Assembly: GCA_950106755.1 (NCBI GenBank)
Contig: OX467089.1
Span: forward strand, 6,326,501 to 6,390,500
From: Climacium dendroides
Taxonomy: Eukaryota; Streptophyta; Bryopsida; Hypnales; Climaciaceae
Length of the DNA stretch: 64,000 nucleotides
Reading direction: 5' to 3'
Shown in pieces: positions 48,412 to 60,401 of this stretch. The notes under the pieces are model-generated. The model made no database searches, was not told where the DNA came from, and saw only the letters and a list, made by a program, of their open reading frames with translations. Made by a program: the position numbers and the translations under genes. Within the stretch, counting starts at the first letter, position 1. Every line of letters begins with the position of its first letter.

Positions 48412-51400
48412 ATGGGGGAACCAAGTGAATTTGGGCCGAGATCCAAGCGCATGAGACTCGAGGCGGAGGAGGCAGAGAGGGCTCCGCTTAGTAGTCAAGC
48501 GCGGGAGGAAGTCTTAGCTCGTTGCAATGTGGGAACGTCTCGGGGGATTGTTCCACAGGCGAGAAGTGTTTCGAATTCCATTCAGCGGTATCATGTCGTC
48601 TCGCATGCATTGACAGTTCGCCGTGTCGAATGTCGTGATGCGTGGTCGTCTACTCTCACCAATCAAGAGAAGCTGTACGGGCATTATTTTAGTCAGGCAG
48701 CTTGGGCGGGCGCTCGTATTTGTGCTTTTCAATCTTCTCAGGTACTCTAGTGCAAAGACTAGTATCGATTTACTATGCTTCGAAGTTGGTAACCTACATG
48801 TGCCGTTGAAAAATGAGTTTAGGTCAGAGTTATTTTGCTTACACGGTCCATTAAGTTTGACGGAAAAAATGGGAACTTGTTATTTTTCTATCTGATGTGT
48901 TGGAAATTTTTTTACGCGCTGTAGCGCAGCATTTCGTAAGTCAGAATTCTTAGATTCGACCTAGAATACATGAACGCATAATTCTGGTCCAAGGTCACGT
49001 CACTTCAGCTGACGGATTTTCTTTTCCGTCCTTGGAGGCCAACGTACGTTTGACTTTGTTTACCAATAGAAAAAGGTACCTACCCTTTAGTTCCCATGGT
49101 ACAAGTTACTGTGCAGATTTTTCGAAAAGATAAGTAAAGGATCTACTTTCACCGCTCTAGTTCCCTAGTCCTTATGTGATACTCCTCCTAAACCCTCATA
49201 AACTAGTGCTTAATCAGACCATATTATTACAAGCAGATATATACCATGCCTGTAGATCTCCTGTCGGTTAGACCTTAATCTGAAGACGCGTTCATGGGTA
49301 AGATCGTGCTATGTCTTGGCGACAAAGGCGCCCTTAAGCTACGGATTAAGTCTGAAGTCTCTCGCAGACAGAAATTTTTGTGCTCGAACTTACTATCCAC
49401 TCCCTACTATACGGGCTTGTGATCATTGGTGAATCCTGAAACCTGTCTGACCCCAGATCAATTGATTTGATGAAATTTATGTCGCTCCATAAGTGGCTAG
49501 CACCGGGCCAAAGACCGGCCTCACAATTCCTTAAGTTTCGCAATTCACCTTGGACTTGTATGGTGTCCACGTGCACAACATTTTATTCTGATCGAATTAT
49601 ACTGTTTATAGATGATGTGTAAGGTGACTTGGTGGGCGGATTCATATTTCTGTCAATCTAAAAAACCTAGATAGAAGGTATGCTGCACGTCCAAGGCATT
49701 CATTTTAGCAAATTCAGGAGCGTGTGGTTCCTTCAAAGTGTAGACACCCTAGTCTCGAGCAGTACTAGAGATTGGAGTAAGCAGGGATTTCCGTTAACAG
49801 GTGTTTTGTCTGCTAACTAATTAGAATTTCGATCGTAAATTTTACGTACCACCAACTCCTCTTGTTTTGAACCAATCCCTTTGGAGGAATTCCTCCTTGG
49901 TCTGGGCTTGTTTGGATGGTAGGTTATCTGCAAGGAAATCATCTTTTTCGTTCGCATGAAGAAAATATTTCTCTATCTATGACCACTGCGCGTTCTTCGA
50001 TTGTATCAATATGCTATGTTCCGTACTCCCGTGCAGTACATTGAGGCTGAAGGGATGGAGTGTCTTGACAGGAAAGTCCTGCGATCCTGGGCATTTTGTG
50101 CATGGTATTTTCTGGAGAGCCTATCTGTGCTCTTGAGAAAAGGAGCTATGCTGCTGGTATCACGGAGCGGGAGTGGAAATACTTGGGGGCATTTGCCGCT
50201 TGTTTCTTTACCAATATGGGTAAGTCAGTTGAAATGGCTAGGGAAATCAAGATTCCTTTCGAAATTTAATTCTGTGATTCCTTTCGGATTGAGCTATTTG
50301 AAATACTGACATGTTCAGAGAGCACTCCATTTGCATTTGCCGAAAGTTGTTACTCAGTTCTCAATTTTGATCTTTGTTTTGATTTTGAAGTATACGAAAC
50401 GAAGATTTAAATGTAGGTAGCAACATAACATCGTCAGCCCATAAAATAACGATGTCTCATTTTTTGGTACACCGAAGAGCAGCTGAGCAACCCATTTCAG
50501 AAGAGCTATAAAGTCCTAGTAATTTTTTGCATGTTGACGTAGACCTGATGTTACAGGTCGGGGACGTAGTGATGAAACTAACGAGGTGCTCAACAGTATC
50601 AGTGACCTCAATGCTCATGATACCGCTGTGCTGGATTTTGAGTTTTGCAGGAAACTACCTGGCGTTTGGTGGTACGAAGTTTATACCTGGAATTTCTGAG
50701 CAGAAACTTGCGATCATAATCAACTTGTGCACTCTAGAGGTAGAAATGCTATCTTTCTTTCCGGAGTATGTGGAGCAATAGCATCTGGATGTGCCAATTT
50801 TTGAGCATGGTGCTTCGGATTTATTACATAAGAATAAGTCTCTTTTTAAAATTTGTTCTAGCAGGATTTTATACCATATTTTCTGAAAATACTCGGATAC
50901 TATTTCTTTAAATGACAATCTTTAAAAGACGAATCCCTTTGCCTGTATCAATGCGTGGATAAACTAATTAAGCTTTTAGCTTGACATCCATGTGCGCATC
51001 TGGAGTTTTTTCGCCTTGATAAATTTCTGGCTTGCTTGTATAACTGAGTGTGTACTTCAATCGTCATTTGCGGAAATCTCTATACAGGCTAAAAGGAAAG
51101 AAAGATTGATAGAGATGTGGAATTCGACGAAGGATAAGATTTACTCTCTCAGAGAAGGTACCAAGCCTGGTACCAAGTGCGTCGTGTTTGGGCTTGGGAA
51201 TGAGTTTTGTGTTTTATATTATGAATGTGTAAGAGAACTTGTTGTGTGGCAATTTACTCAGATCTAGATTATGTTGATTTCGTTTGTTGGTGCTTTGTCA
51301 GATGAAAGACAACTAGGAATTCCTCCTTGTGGTACTTCCATGTACTACCACCCAAGTATTCGAGTGGAAGACATTGATCTTGTCCAGGTACTCTGGAGCC

Positions 51401-54400
51401 CCCACTCATTCTCCCTCATACTCCAAAAATGTAAGGTTGACTCTGCTGAATGATTAAAGAAGTAGTAACAGGACGCTCATGGCCACATCTATTTGTAAAC
51501 GCTCGCTTTTCCACATTGAAACTATGGAGGAAGGTCTAATTTGGATCGAGGTTTCCATCACGGGATCTTTGTTGCTTGTATGGCCCATAATTCTGCCTTG
51601 AGGGAGAAGTGCTGCATTTAACATTAAATCTCGTTATTTACGAAAATGCTTCTGTTATTTATCAATCCACTTCGAGACTTCAGGTCTCAGAGGGTAGAGT
51701 TTACCAGGGCTGACTCTGAAAGTAGAGTAATATTCTCAGGAGTGGATGGCACAAGATGCTGTGGAAGGTTGGAATACTAGGATATGGCGTAACGAGGACG
51801 AAATGGAGAGGGATGGACTTCCCTTGTTTCAGTTGCGGGTGGCATCTTCTCTCATATTGCCCACATCTGTCCACACTTATAAGGCATATCATCTTTACCT
51901 ATCTGTTTTGTATTTTATGCGTTCACATCTTGATTATGCTCCTTTGGACAAGTGCTTAGTGATGTATAAAGCTGTCAATTTATCTTGTCAATGCAGGACA
52001 AATGCGTTATTGAAGTTGTTTACGGAGATTTCCATCAACAGATGAAGGAGGTTGTGGAGCATCTTGAGAAAGCTTTCGAATTTGCCAATGGCCTTCAAAA
52101 GGACATGATTACTGAGTATGACTTTGAACTCTTGAAATTATCTTGACGTGAGAATTTCAAAGGTATCGGTTGGCTTGACTTAGACTGTGAGCTGGAAGGG
52201 GTGGTCGTCGAATATAGCAAAAATTGAACTACCGATATTTTTGCGCTTGTAATCATAACGTCTTGTAGTATGATGTCCAATATAAATACCCTAGATGAGA
52301 GTATGACCAATGGCACAAATTACCATATGCAGATTTATCCAATATTTCAAGACTGGCTCAGTAGATGCCCACAAGAGAGCCCAGAGGCGCTGGGTTTCTG
52401 CAAAGAATTTATCCATTGAGACTAATATTGGGTAAGCTTCTATTTTTCATTGAGGAAAGTTTTCGTCGTCTATCGAGTAGGTGATGAGGATTTCGAATGC
52501 CCCATTTAGTATTGATCGCATGAAACATCCAATATTCTACTTTGATAATGGATGATCTATTGGTTGCTACTGGACTTGGCATGGCCTCGTCTTTGGAGAT
52601 CCTTCTTAGGCCTGAGATCGGATTCGATGGAGGAAGAAATGCCCTGTGCAAGTAGTTGAAATAACTAGGACATTTGCGGGATTTGAGTTAGGTTCATGGA
52701 GACTTATCGCGATCCCACTGGCGTTCGAGCCGAGTTTGAAGGATTTGTTGCAACAGTTGATAAGGTTTGTGGCGATTGTTAGAGACAGCTGTGATTCCCT
52801 TCTCTTGTTAGTTGCTATCTTCTTCCAGCAGTTCAAAATTCTCTTATTTTAAAGGAATCTCAGAATAGTACTTATGAAGACCTCAAAGCGTTTTTTGGCT
52901 GCACGGAATACCAGGGAGAGTCACTCTAACTGTAACCGTGTTATGAACTTTGTATAGAGCAAGAGTGCACAGTATGCGAATCTTGTGGCAGTGGCAGAGG
53001 AAGTACTGCGGACTCTTCCTTGGCCTAAGGAGTTCGAGAAGGACGTCTTTCATGTGCCTCAATTTTCATCTTTGACCGTGAGAGTTTACTCTTTCTTTTC
53101 AAAATAAATTTCTGTAGGACATGAGCTCTTGCGCATAATTTGACAAGTCGTTTATGTTGTTGGAATTTTGGACGAAAATGTCACTCTCTAATGTAAATAT
53201 GTGCTATACAATCAAATATCAAATTTCAGGTCGTAATTCTAGTGCCTTTATGCGAAATCACCGTGCATGCAAGTAACAACATGCCAGATATGATTTGTCG
53301 ATATTTCACTTGGTTTTGAAAATCAATAATCAAATAAGGACGGTCAGAGGAAATTTAACCGTCCTATTTGTGATAAGTAAGCACGTATTACTTTACTTGA
53401 AGGAGATTTCGTGCAAAGAGAAGTACACTTAATATTTTTTCATCCTCTGGAATTTTTAGCTACATACATGGACCTTGATCAGTGACCTTTGTTTTCGATA
53501 AATACACAGAGGTTCCCTAAAGTTCAAGTGTACCTAGCTGGGTTCAATGTCTTCCACATTTTCGCTTCGTCTCATAGACCTAGGCTATTCATTTTCCTCT
53601 GCTTCCAAGTTATCATGTCAAATAACTCGCATAAGCCCTTCCGCGTGAATTATGTGCAGATGATATCCTTTGCTAACAGCAGCATTCCAGTAGGAATCAA
53701 CTTACCGAACTACGAAGACATCCGCCAGGTAATGTTGATAAGCCTTAAGAAGTGCTTGAGTTTGATAATATACAGTAGTTATGTATGTCGGTTCGTTGAA
53801 GGATATCTCTAACTCCTCCACGACCTTCTCAGTTACGTGTAGTCTGTGGAATCTGTCTTTATTGTAGGTTCGTCACGGCGTCAAGAGTACTGATGGTTCT
53901 GCGTTCTGGGTTCTGCCTCGCGCATCATCTTTCTCCCAAAGCTTAACGAGTTGTTATTACTCACGCAGGAACATGGTTTCAAGAATGTTGTGTTGCAGAA
54001 TATCCTTTCAGCTCACGAGGACGTTGGAAAGGTACATGCTCGGTGCTCAGTACAATATGTGCCAATCATTTATTAGCTGAGCCGAAGTTTTTGGTGGATT
54101 TCTGCTATGGTTCGTTCTGTTTCATGAGAAGTAGTTTGTGACCTTTCTAGTAGATGAGGGTCTTTCAGGTGACCTTTCTAGTAGACGGGGATCAGGAAGT
54201 CTTTGAGAAGCAAATGCAGGCTGCATTGCACATTCAAATCGCCTGTCATGAACTCCTTGGCCATGGATCTGGAAAGATTTTCAAACAAAAGGACGATGGT
54301 TCTTACAACTACAGACATGGAGAAGTAATTCAGCCTTTAGAAACCCTTCATACTTACTGCAATTGCATTTAGGATTCTTGTCTACTTATCATATTGATAG

Positions 54401-57193
54401 TGGAATATGGTGGTGGTTCTGTTTTATCACTTGGTTTCCAGCTCTTGGAGTTTTAAGTCTGTTTATCTCGCTTACGTTTTAAAGTCTTTTTTACCTTAAG
54501 TGCTTTCTTTTCTACGTGTACATCTAAACTTAAGATATAAATCCGGATGTTGTTTTCAGAAGCTAATAGAATTAGTAAGTTGGAAAAAAGTTTCCTATAA
54601 CTTCTCATGATTTGGCGACGTTTGCAGGTCATGCATCCTTTCACTTCTGAGCCAGTGGTGTCATGTTATGCACCTGGTCAAACATTCGACAGTGTCTTCG
54701 GTTCAATGAGTTCGACTTTTGAAGAATGTCGAGCAGATTGTGTTGGGTTATATCTAAGCTCAAATGCATTGGTACATATATGCCTCCATCAACTTGCTGT
54801 TGAGTACCCACTTCGTTTCAACACAATCACGAAATATTTAATGAAACTTCATTTGTGTCTTTCAAATATTTTTTGTAGTTTTAATATATTTTCCTCGAGG
54901 TTGGGGACCTTGCGTTACGGTTCTGATTGAGTTTGTAGGTACTTGTGAAGTGTTAAGTTCGTCTTGCAAATCTTTACTTGAGGTGAATCTGTGTGCTCAG
55001 GTGCTGGAGATCTTTGGTCATACGGGACCTGAAGCGAACGATATTGTATACGTCAATTGGCTGCTAATGGTATTTATGTCCTTTCTTTCAGTATTGATGC
55101 CCGAATTGTCCAAGATTTGGTTTTATCCCAATGCACCAAATTAAGGTTTAAGAGGACCTTCACATGATACATGATCCTAGTTCATTTCAAAACAAACAAA
55201 CTGAAATCCTTAAAAATTTAGCTTTAGGATTTTACTTTTTATTTTGGAGCGTTGAGTTTGAAATCATGCCAGAATCCAACGCAGATTCGGAAACCCATTT
55301 GTAAACGTCATTCCGATTCATCTTTTATTCTAAGTATGCAAACGAAAATCGTGACTCAACTTTTTGTGCAGTATAATGTAAGTCGAGATTCTTTTTTATT
55401 TTTTTTACCAGCGTCAAGAATTGTTGACTGATTATTCTGGAATTTTTTTATTTGTGTTGCATATGAATTCACAGATACGAGCAGGTCTGGTTGCCTTAGA
55501 GTTTTTCAATCCAAAGACGGGGAACTGGATCCAGCCTCATATGCAAGTGAGTAATCCTTAACCAAACTCTTCCTCAAAATTTCTTTGAAACCATTACATA
55601 TAAAATACAAGTTCTCTGGTTCATTTTTATTTACTTAAACTCCAACTCCTGATTTCTTATTCGGCCAAAAGCCCGACCTTGAAATCTTGTGGTGTGAGCC
55701 ACGAAATGCATACCGGTTTGGCAGGGTCCAAGTACATGTTTGATTGGCAACAGTCTTATGTCAGTCAATTTTTGTCGTGCTGAAGTCTATATGATCGGTA
55801 CCTCAAAATAAATGTTCTTAGTAAGTATCTCTGATGTACGCCTGCGTCATTCAGGCACGATTCGCAATACTACGCGTCTTGATTAAGGCTTCAGAGACTG
55901 AACCACGGCAGTCGGAACCACCAGATGAAGAAAATAAAGCACCATTCCTACAACTGATAAGCCAAGAGACCGACGTTTTAATCTGCTTGAACAGATCTAA
56001 AATAGAGGCCGTTGGAATGCCCGCACTTGGAGATTTTCTACGTCGCCTTCAAGTTTACAAATCCACTGCAGATGTGGACAGTGCACGTACACTAATCAAC
56101 GAGGTGAGACCATAACCTACAAGCTTGTCCTCCTTTGTTTTGCGGAGTTACTACGAGCGGGAAATGTTCAAGAGGAGGTGAACAAGCAAGAAACGTACTT
56201 TCTGATGAAATGTGTAGACTCTCTTCACTTTCACTTATATGGGGAATTTCATTAAAATGGCAAATATTCTGTGACTTTGACATCCCATAGTTCAACCCGG
56301 GAGGTCTGAAATCTAGTACACACTGATAGATTTCAGACTGCTCAATCTGAACTGTGGGAATGGCACACTGTGAAAATGGCACATGGAATATCGCCATTTT
56401 AATGAAATTTTCCATTTATTCAAAAAGTTGCCGTTCTGAACGGAATATTATTTCATGTCGTCTTGCTCCCTAGCAATGTAGGGGGTGGAGATTTGGAACA
56501 TACTCATTCTTTTTACTTCTTTGGATGCTCAGATGTGTGAAGTGCCTGACTCTTTGATAGCCTTGCGACGGATAGTTCTGGTTCGAAAAAAGCCCCGACC
56601 TCTACTTGTGCAGGTGATACTTGATCTTTGTATCTGCATTCGATGTCAGGACTGTGGGCCTGTACTTGATCTTGTCTGTGCTGCGAGTTTTTAGTAGAAG
56701 TTGAGTAAATCAGTTTGTGTGATCGAGGTAATGCGTGTGTTCAATGTAAGAATGTCTGAAAGAGGCTTATGTATTGAGTGAAGGTGCTGACCTTGTACCA
56801 GTGAAAAGTAGGGTTAAATCTGATGATAATTCCGTGATAAGCGTTGGCTAACTTCTCTATTTGGCGTTTCAATCATGAATCTGAAATATTGTTGAATTTA
56901 AGTACAACTGTAATACTTTACTTAGGTTTTACTTATTCTGGAAATACAGATATCCAGAAACTGCTTGCTAAAACCTGAGTAATGTTCAGTACTCTATATC
57001 TAAAAACCTTGTGTGTCACCAAACATAAACTATTACCTATTACCTTACGCATCTTCTTCGCAATTTGTAGGTGACCACTACCGTAGATAACAACTGCGAA
57101 GCTGGTGTACGCATGAAAGATTATCCGGAGACGCTTGAAGGAGTTATCGAATCTTTTGTCGAGAGGTTCCAGGATTGGATGCTCACTTGCTGA
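48412..57193 (+). CDS. Dipeptidyl peptidase III (M49 metallopeptidase)
   Basis: Zinc exopeptidase that removes dipeptides from the N-terminus of short peptides, normally cytosolic. Nineteen exons join in frame: 48412-48741, 50072-50219, 50651-50739, 51088-51157, 51302-51387, 51740-51868, 51997-52115, 52333-52431, 52692-52764, 52958-53077, 53660-53728, 53969-54031, 54169-54324, 54628-54771, 55001-55069, 55475-55546, 55855-56103, 56533-56613 and 57071-57193, about 762 codons (animal DPP III about 737). HELLGH falls at residues 492-497 and EECRAD at 549-554. The 58-residue spacing from the first His to the second Glu equals that of human DPP III (H450-E508). Other signatures: [54 protein letters not shown]. 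The N-terminus ([17 protein letters not shown]) carries no Nudix domain, unlike Arabidopsis NUDT3. The donor of exon 6 is weak and its end is uncertain. Confidence 0.93.
56241..56413. mobile_element. GGGGAATTTC MITE in a DPP III intron
   Basis: Starts GGGGAATTTCATTAAAATGG and ends CCATTTTAATGAAATTTTCC, closely related to 40368-40524 (shared CTGTGACTTTGACATCCCA). It lies in the intron after exon 17 and does not touch splice sites. Confidence 0.8.
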
Positions 57194-57861
57194 CAATATG
57201 TTAGCTTCAGGCACTGCAGGAATGAAATGGTGTTTATTCCTCTTATTGTCTGAGAACAACATCCTTACATTGTTGTTCTTTCTGAAACCTATTGTTGGTC
57301 TCTTCTTTATTTCTCGTCAATTTGTTACGCAGTCAAGTTTCCTGCGATTTTCTTCGTTTTTTTTAGGTTTGAGAGGTCTTTGACTGATTTATCCGGGAGT
57401 ATTCATTTTAGCTTTCGATCTAAGCTCTGAACATTGCGGTTCAATTTGGTGCTTTGTGTTGGTAACGTTGCTCTTCGATAGAATTTTCGTCTAGACTACG
57501 TATGTGTTGGGGTTAAAGCTGAACAAAATGCATAGCTTTTGAGAACTATCTTCTGCATTGGTACAACAAATGAAATGTTGTACTTATCCATAAACTTTTG
57601 TAATTTCTTATTTTCTTGGATTTAGAGCTTGAAGTTCTGATGGTGGGTATTTGAGTGAAGATAAAAGCTTTGTATACCATGGGTTTGTGGAAAGGGATGG
57701 ACAACCATTTTTAGGGTTCATTTCTTGTTTTATTTAGTTGCGATGGTGCATATTCTAGTGAAATTATAAGTTTCTATTAGATACTCAAGAAAGGGATTAC
57801 AACTTTAACTAGGGTTTAGAAGATTTTATTTGAGTTCTACAAAATTGTACTTAATAGCTCT
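57194..57861 (+). other. 3' region of the DPP III gene
   Basis: Probably 3' UTR followed by intergenic DNA. No strong polyadenylation signal was chosen and no gene is seen. Confidence 0.45.
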
Positions 57862-58433
57862 TTAACCCCTAAATGTGCAAGGCACCAAATTTTGATGTCG
57901 ACAGTACTTTGAAATTAAATAAAACCTTACAAAGTTTCTATTTTTAGCAGCTTGTATTTTTGAAAAATTATTTTTGAAGTTTAGTTTTAGCATCAAAGAA
58001 CCCATTGCAATCTTGACTTTCTATAGTGTTGAGTGCTCCTAGAAATGAGCCTCAAATACATTAGATTTTGGAGAAAAATCATACAAGAAATTCATTTAAA
58101 AAAAATGTAGAGTAGATTTTGAAAAGTTAGCAATTGATTGGAATTTTACATGTTATGCCCTTTAATCCCATGTTTTTTTTGGGTGACCAAATTTTTAGTT
58201 TTGACATGTGAAAAGAGGGTTGAAAGACTTCAAAGCACTTTCATAATTTTAACACCCTTATCATCAAACATTATAATTTTTCAATCCATAAGTGATATTG
58301 TTGGGTTTTCTTTTCCTACAAATTCAAACTAGACACTAAAAATTGATCAAACTTATTAAAATGTTGGTTTTTTGTTCAATTTAAAGCAAATTCCAAGAAG
58401 TTCAAAAAAAGACTTTGAGCATTTAGGAATTAA
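57862..58433 (+). mobile_element. TTAA-flanked TIR element, 0.57 kb
   Basis: Starts TTAACCCCTAAATGTGCAAG and ends GAGCATTTAGGAATTAA. It is nearly full-length similar to the inverted copy 33737-34287 and shares its right half with 20003-20975. No transposase. Confidence 0.75.
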
Positions 58434-59593
58434 AGAAATCTTCCACAATAAAAAATAAAGAAGATAGTAAAGAATAAAAATTAAAAAATAAAAATTAAAA
58501 ACAACGTATATATCTTCAAATGAGCTATCACTTATTGCACAAAGTATATTTTTCTTGTCCATGAAGCTTATGATAAATTGGTAGTATTTAGAATCTTTAT
58601 ACTCTTTCTATCTCTCTAATCCATCTTTAGGAGATAATATTTCCTATATCTCATTTTTGTATTTCTTTTTCTTTTTACAATTTCTTTGTATTAGTGAATG
58701 TTTTATCAAATGCTTGACAAACATTTATGCAAGAAGAGCTATAAAAAAACATTGCACAAGACAAGCGCATAATTGCCACTTTGCAAGCCATCCTCTTTCC
58801 TCTTATAACACCTCTTGTAGTTCTTACTTGCAAATTTTCTTATAATTCCAAGTGGAATTGGTCTTGTCACTCTCTTTCGTCTTATTCCCTTTGTTGATCT
58901 TCATCTTTATTCTTTTTACTTAATGCAAATCACATGTAGAGTGTTCAATCATCCATTTTCTTTCCTCTTGAGCTTTTTTTTGCACCTTCCATTCTTCTCA
59001 CTTCCATAAAATACTTGCATGCTTGTAAGAAAAAGATATATAATATTTGTTGCCTTTAAATGTTTTGGTTATTTCCACGTACATTTTACTTATTGTTGAA
59101 CAAAACAAAAACCATGTTCAAAGTTTTCATCTAAAATTCAAAAATGAAATAAAATGTTTACTTGCAACCCTAAACAAATTCAAAGTACTAGTAGTTCTTA
59201 ACTTCTTGTATGCATTCAAAGTAGGGGCAAAAAAATAATTAAAATAAATTGAAGAAAAATGACTAAATCTTCAAAATAAAATTAAAAAATAACTTTCAAA
59301 ATTCCATCAATCAAAACCCTTCAAACAAGTATCAATGGTTAATTTTTACTTTACAAATTATGGTAAGTGCATAAAAGATTTTCAATCTTCTAATTTCAAT
59401 GTTTTAAGAGCATTGAGGAATTTAGATATTGGTGTATTTTTTTTCCCTGTGTGACCTCTAACATGTCTAGTTTGAATTTGTACTAATACAATTAAAAAAA
59501 AAGTTGATACAACTTATCAACACATTGACTTTTTATTCAATTTAGAACAAATTCTTAGAAGCTCAAAAAAGGCCTTGGACATTTAGAGATTAA
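58434..59593. repeat. AT-rich DNA ending in a TTAA-family right end
   Basis: The last 120 bp (TTTTTATTCAATTTAGAACA then CCTTGGACATTTAGAGATTAA) match the right ends of 20003-20975 and 57862-58433. No left end was found, so the element is either longer or truncated. The rest holds no recognisable gene. Confidence 0.5.
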
Positions 59594-59754
59594 TAAGGTA
59601 ACTCTGCCTATGACAGCCCAAATGGCAGCCATCTCATCACAAGCAAAATTGTACTAATGGTGTACATTCCGGTTCTTGAAATGTGCACCACTAGAATTTT
59701 TTTGCCTGTGATGGGTTGGCGTGCATTTGGACTGTCACAGGCTGGTTTACCTTA
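59594..59754. mobile_element. Foldback MITE with TAAGGTAA ends, 161 bp
   Basis: The left arm TAAGGTAACTCTGCCTATGA then CAGCCCAAATG pairs with the complement of CATTTGGACTGTCACAGGCT then GGTTTACCTTA. ATCACAAGC pairs with GCCTGTGAT further in. TA at both edges suggests a TA target, but no longer duplication is clear. It sits directly behind the TTAA end at 59593. Confidence 0.75.
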
Positions 59755-60401
59755 GTGTTAAGGTGCATACACCCAAAATTGCACCCTACCAAAAACATTA
59801 CATACATCTCCAAAATCAATCTCCAAAATCAATACATATGTAGAAGAAACCATTTCAAAACATCTACTAAAAATCTTTAACCCTTGACAACTTTTACCTC
59901 CAATATCCAAATGTCGCATTCTTTGGTGTATTGGAACCCAAGCAAAAGAAAATGAATGAAAACTTGACCAGCCCAATAATAATAACTTGGCACAGTTGGC
60001 AAAAAGTGGCGGTTTGGGGGGTACCCACCATATACACTCGTTGCATGACTTCTACATTAGACTCTGTACACCACATTACATGTTCTAATCCCCTTTCAAC
60101 CAGATAGAAAAGTTAAAATACACCCAGAATGGTGATAAAATCCTTGAGTTTTTTTTTTCGTTTTTTTTGGGCAAGTACTCCAATCTACCAACCTACGAAC
60201 CTCCAAGCCTGGACCCCCAGAAATTCGCAGAACTTTTTACCTATCATACAGCATGTTTCAGTTCAATCGATTCCATACCTGAAATCAATAAGCGATATCT
60301 ACAGAGAACAAGCAAACCCATCCTTCCCTCCTAAAAAGACTAAACAAGCACCCCTCTGAAGTAAGAACCCTTTGAAAGCCATCCGAAACTAATTAATATC
60401 T
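59755..60401. other. Intergenic between repeats and ERD7 3' end
   Basis: No gene. An ORF at 59758-59976 (-) has no known domain. The last 100-150 bp probably hold the 3' UTR of the minus-strand gene. Confidence 0.45.

Noticed and set aside
50551..50650. Open stretch with an acceptor-like start in DPP III intron 2 ([14 protein letters not shown])
   Set aside because: Including it shifts exon 3 out of frame and there is no donor, while exons 2 and 3 join directly to give [13 protein letters not shown].
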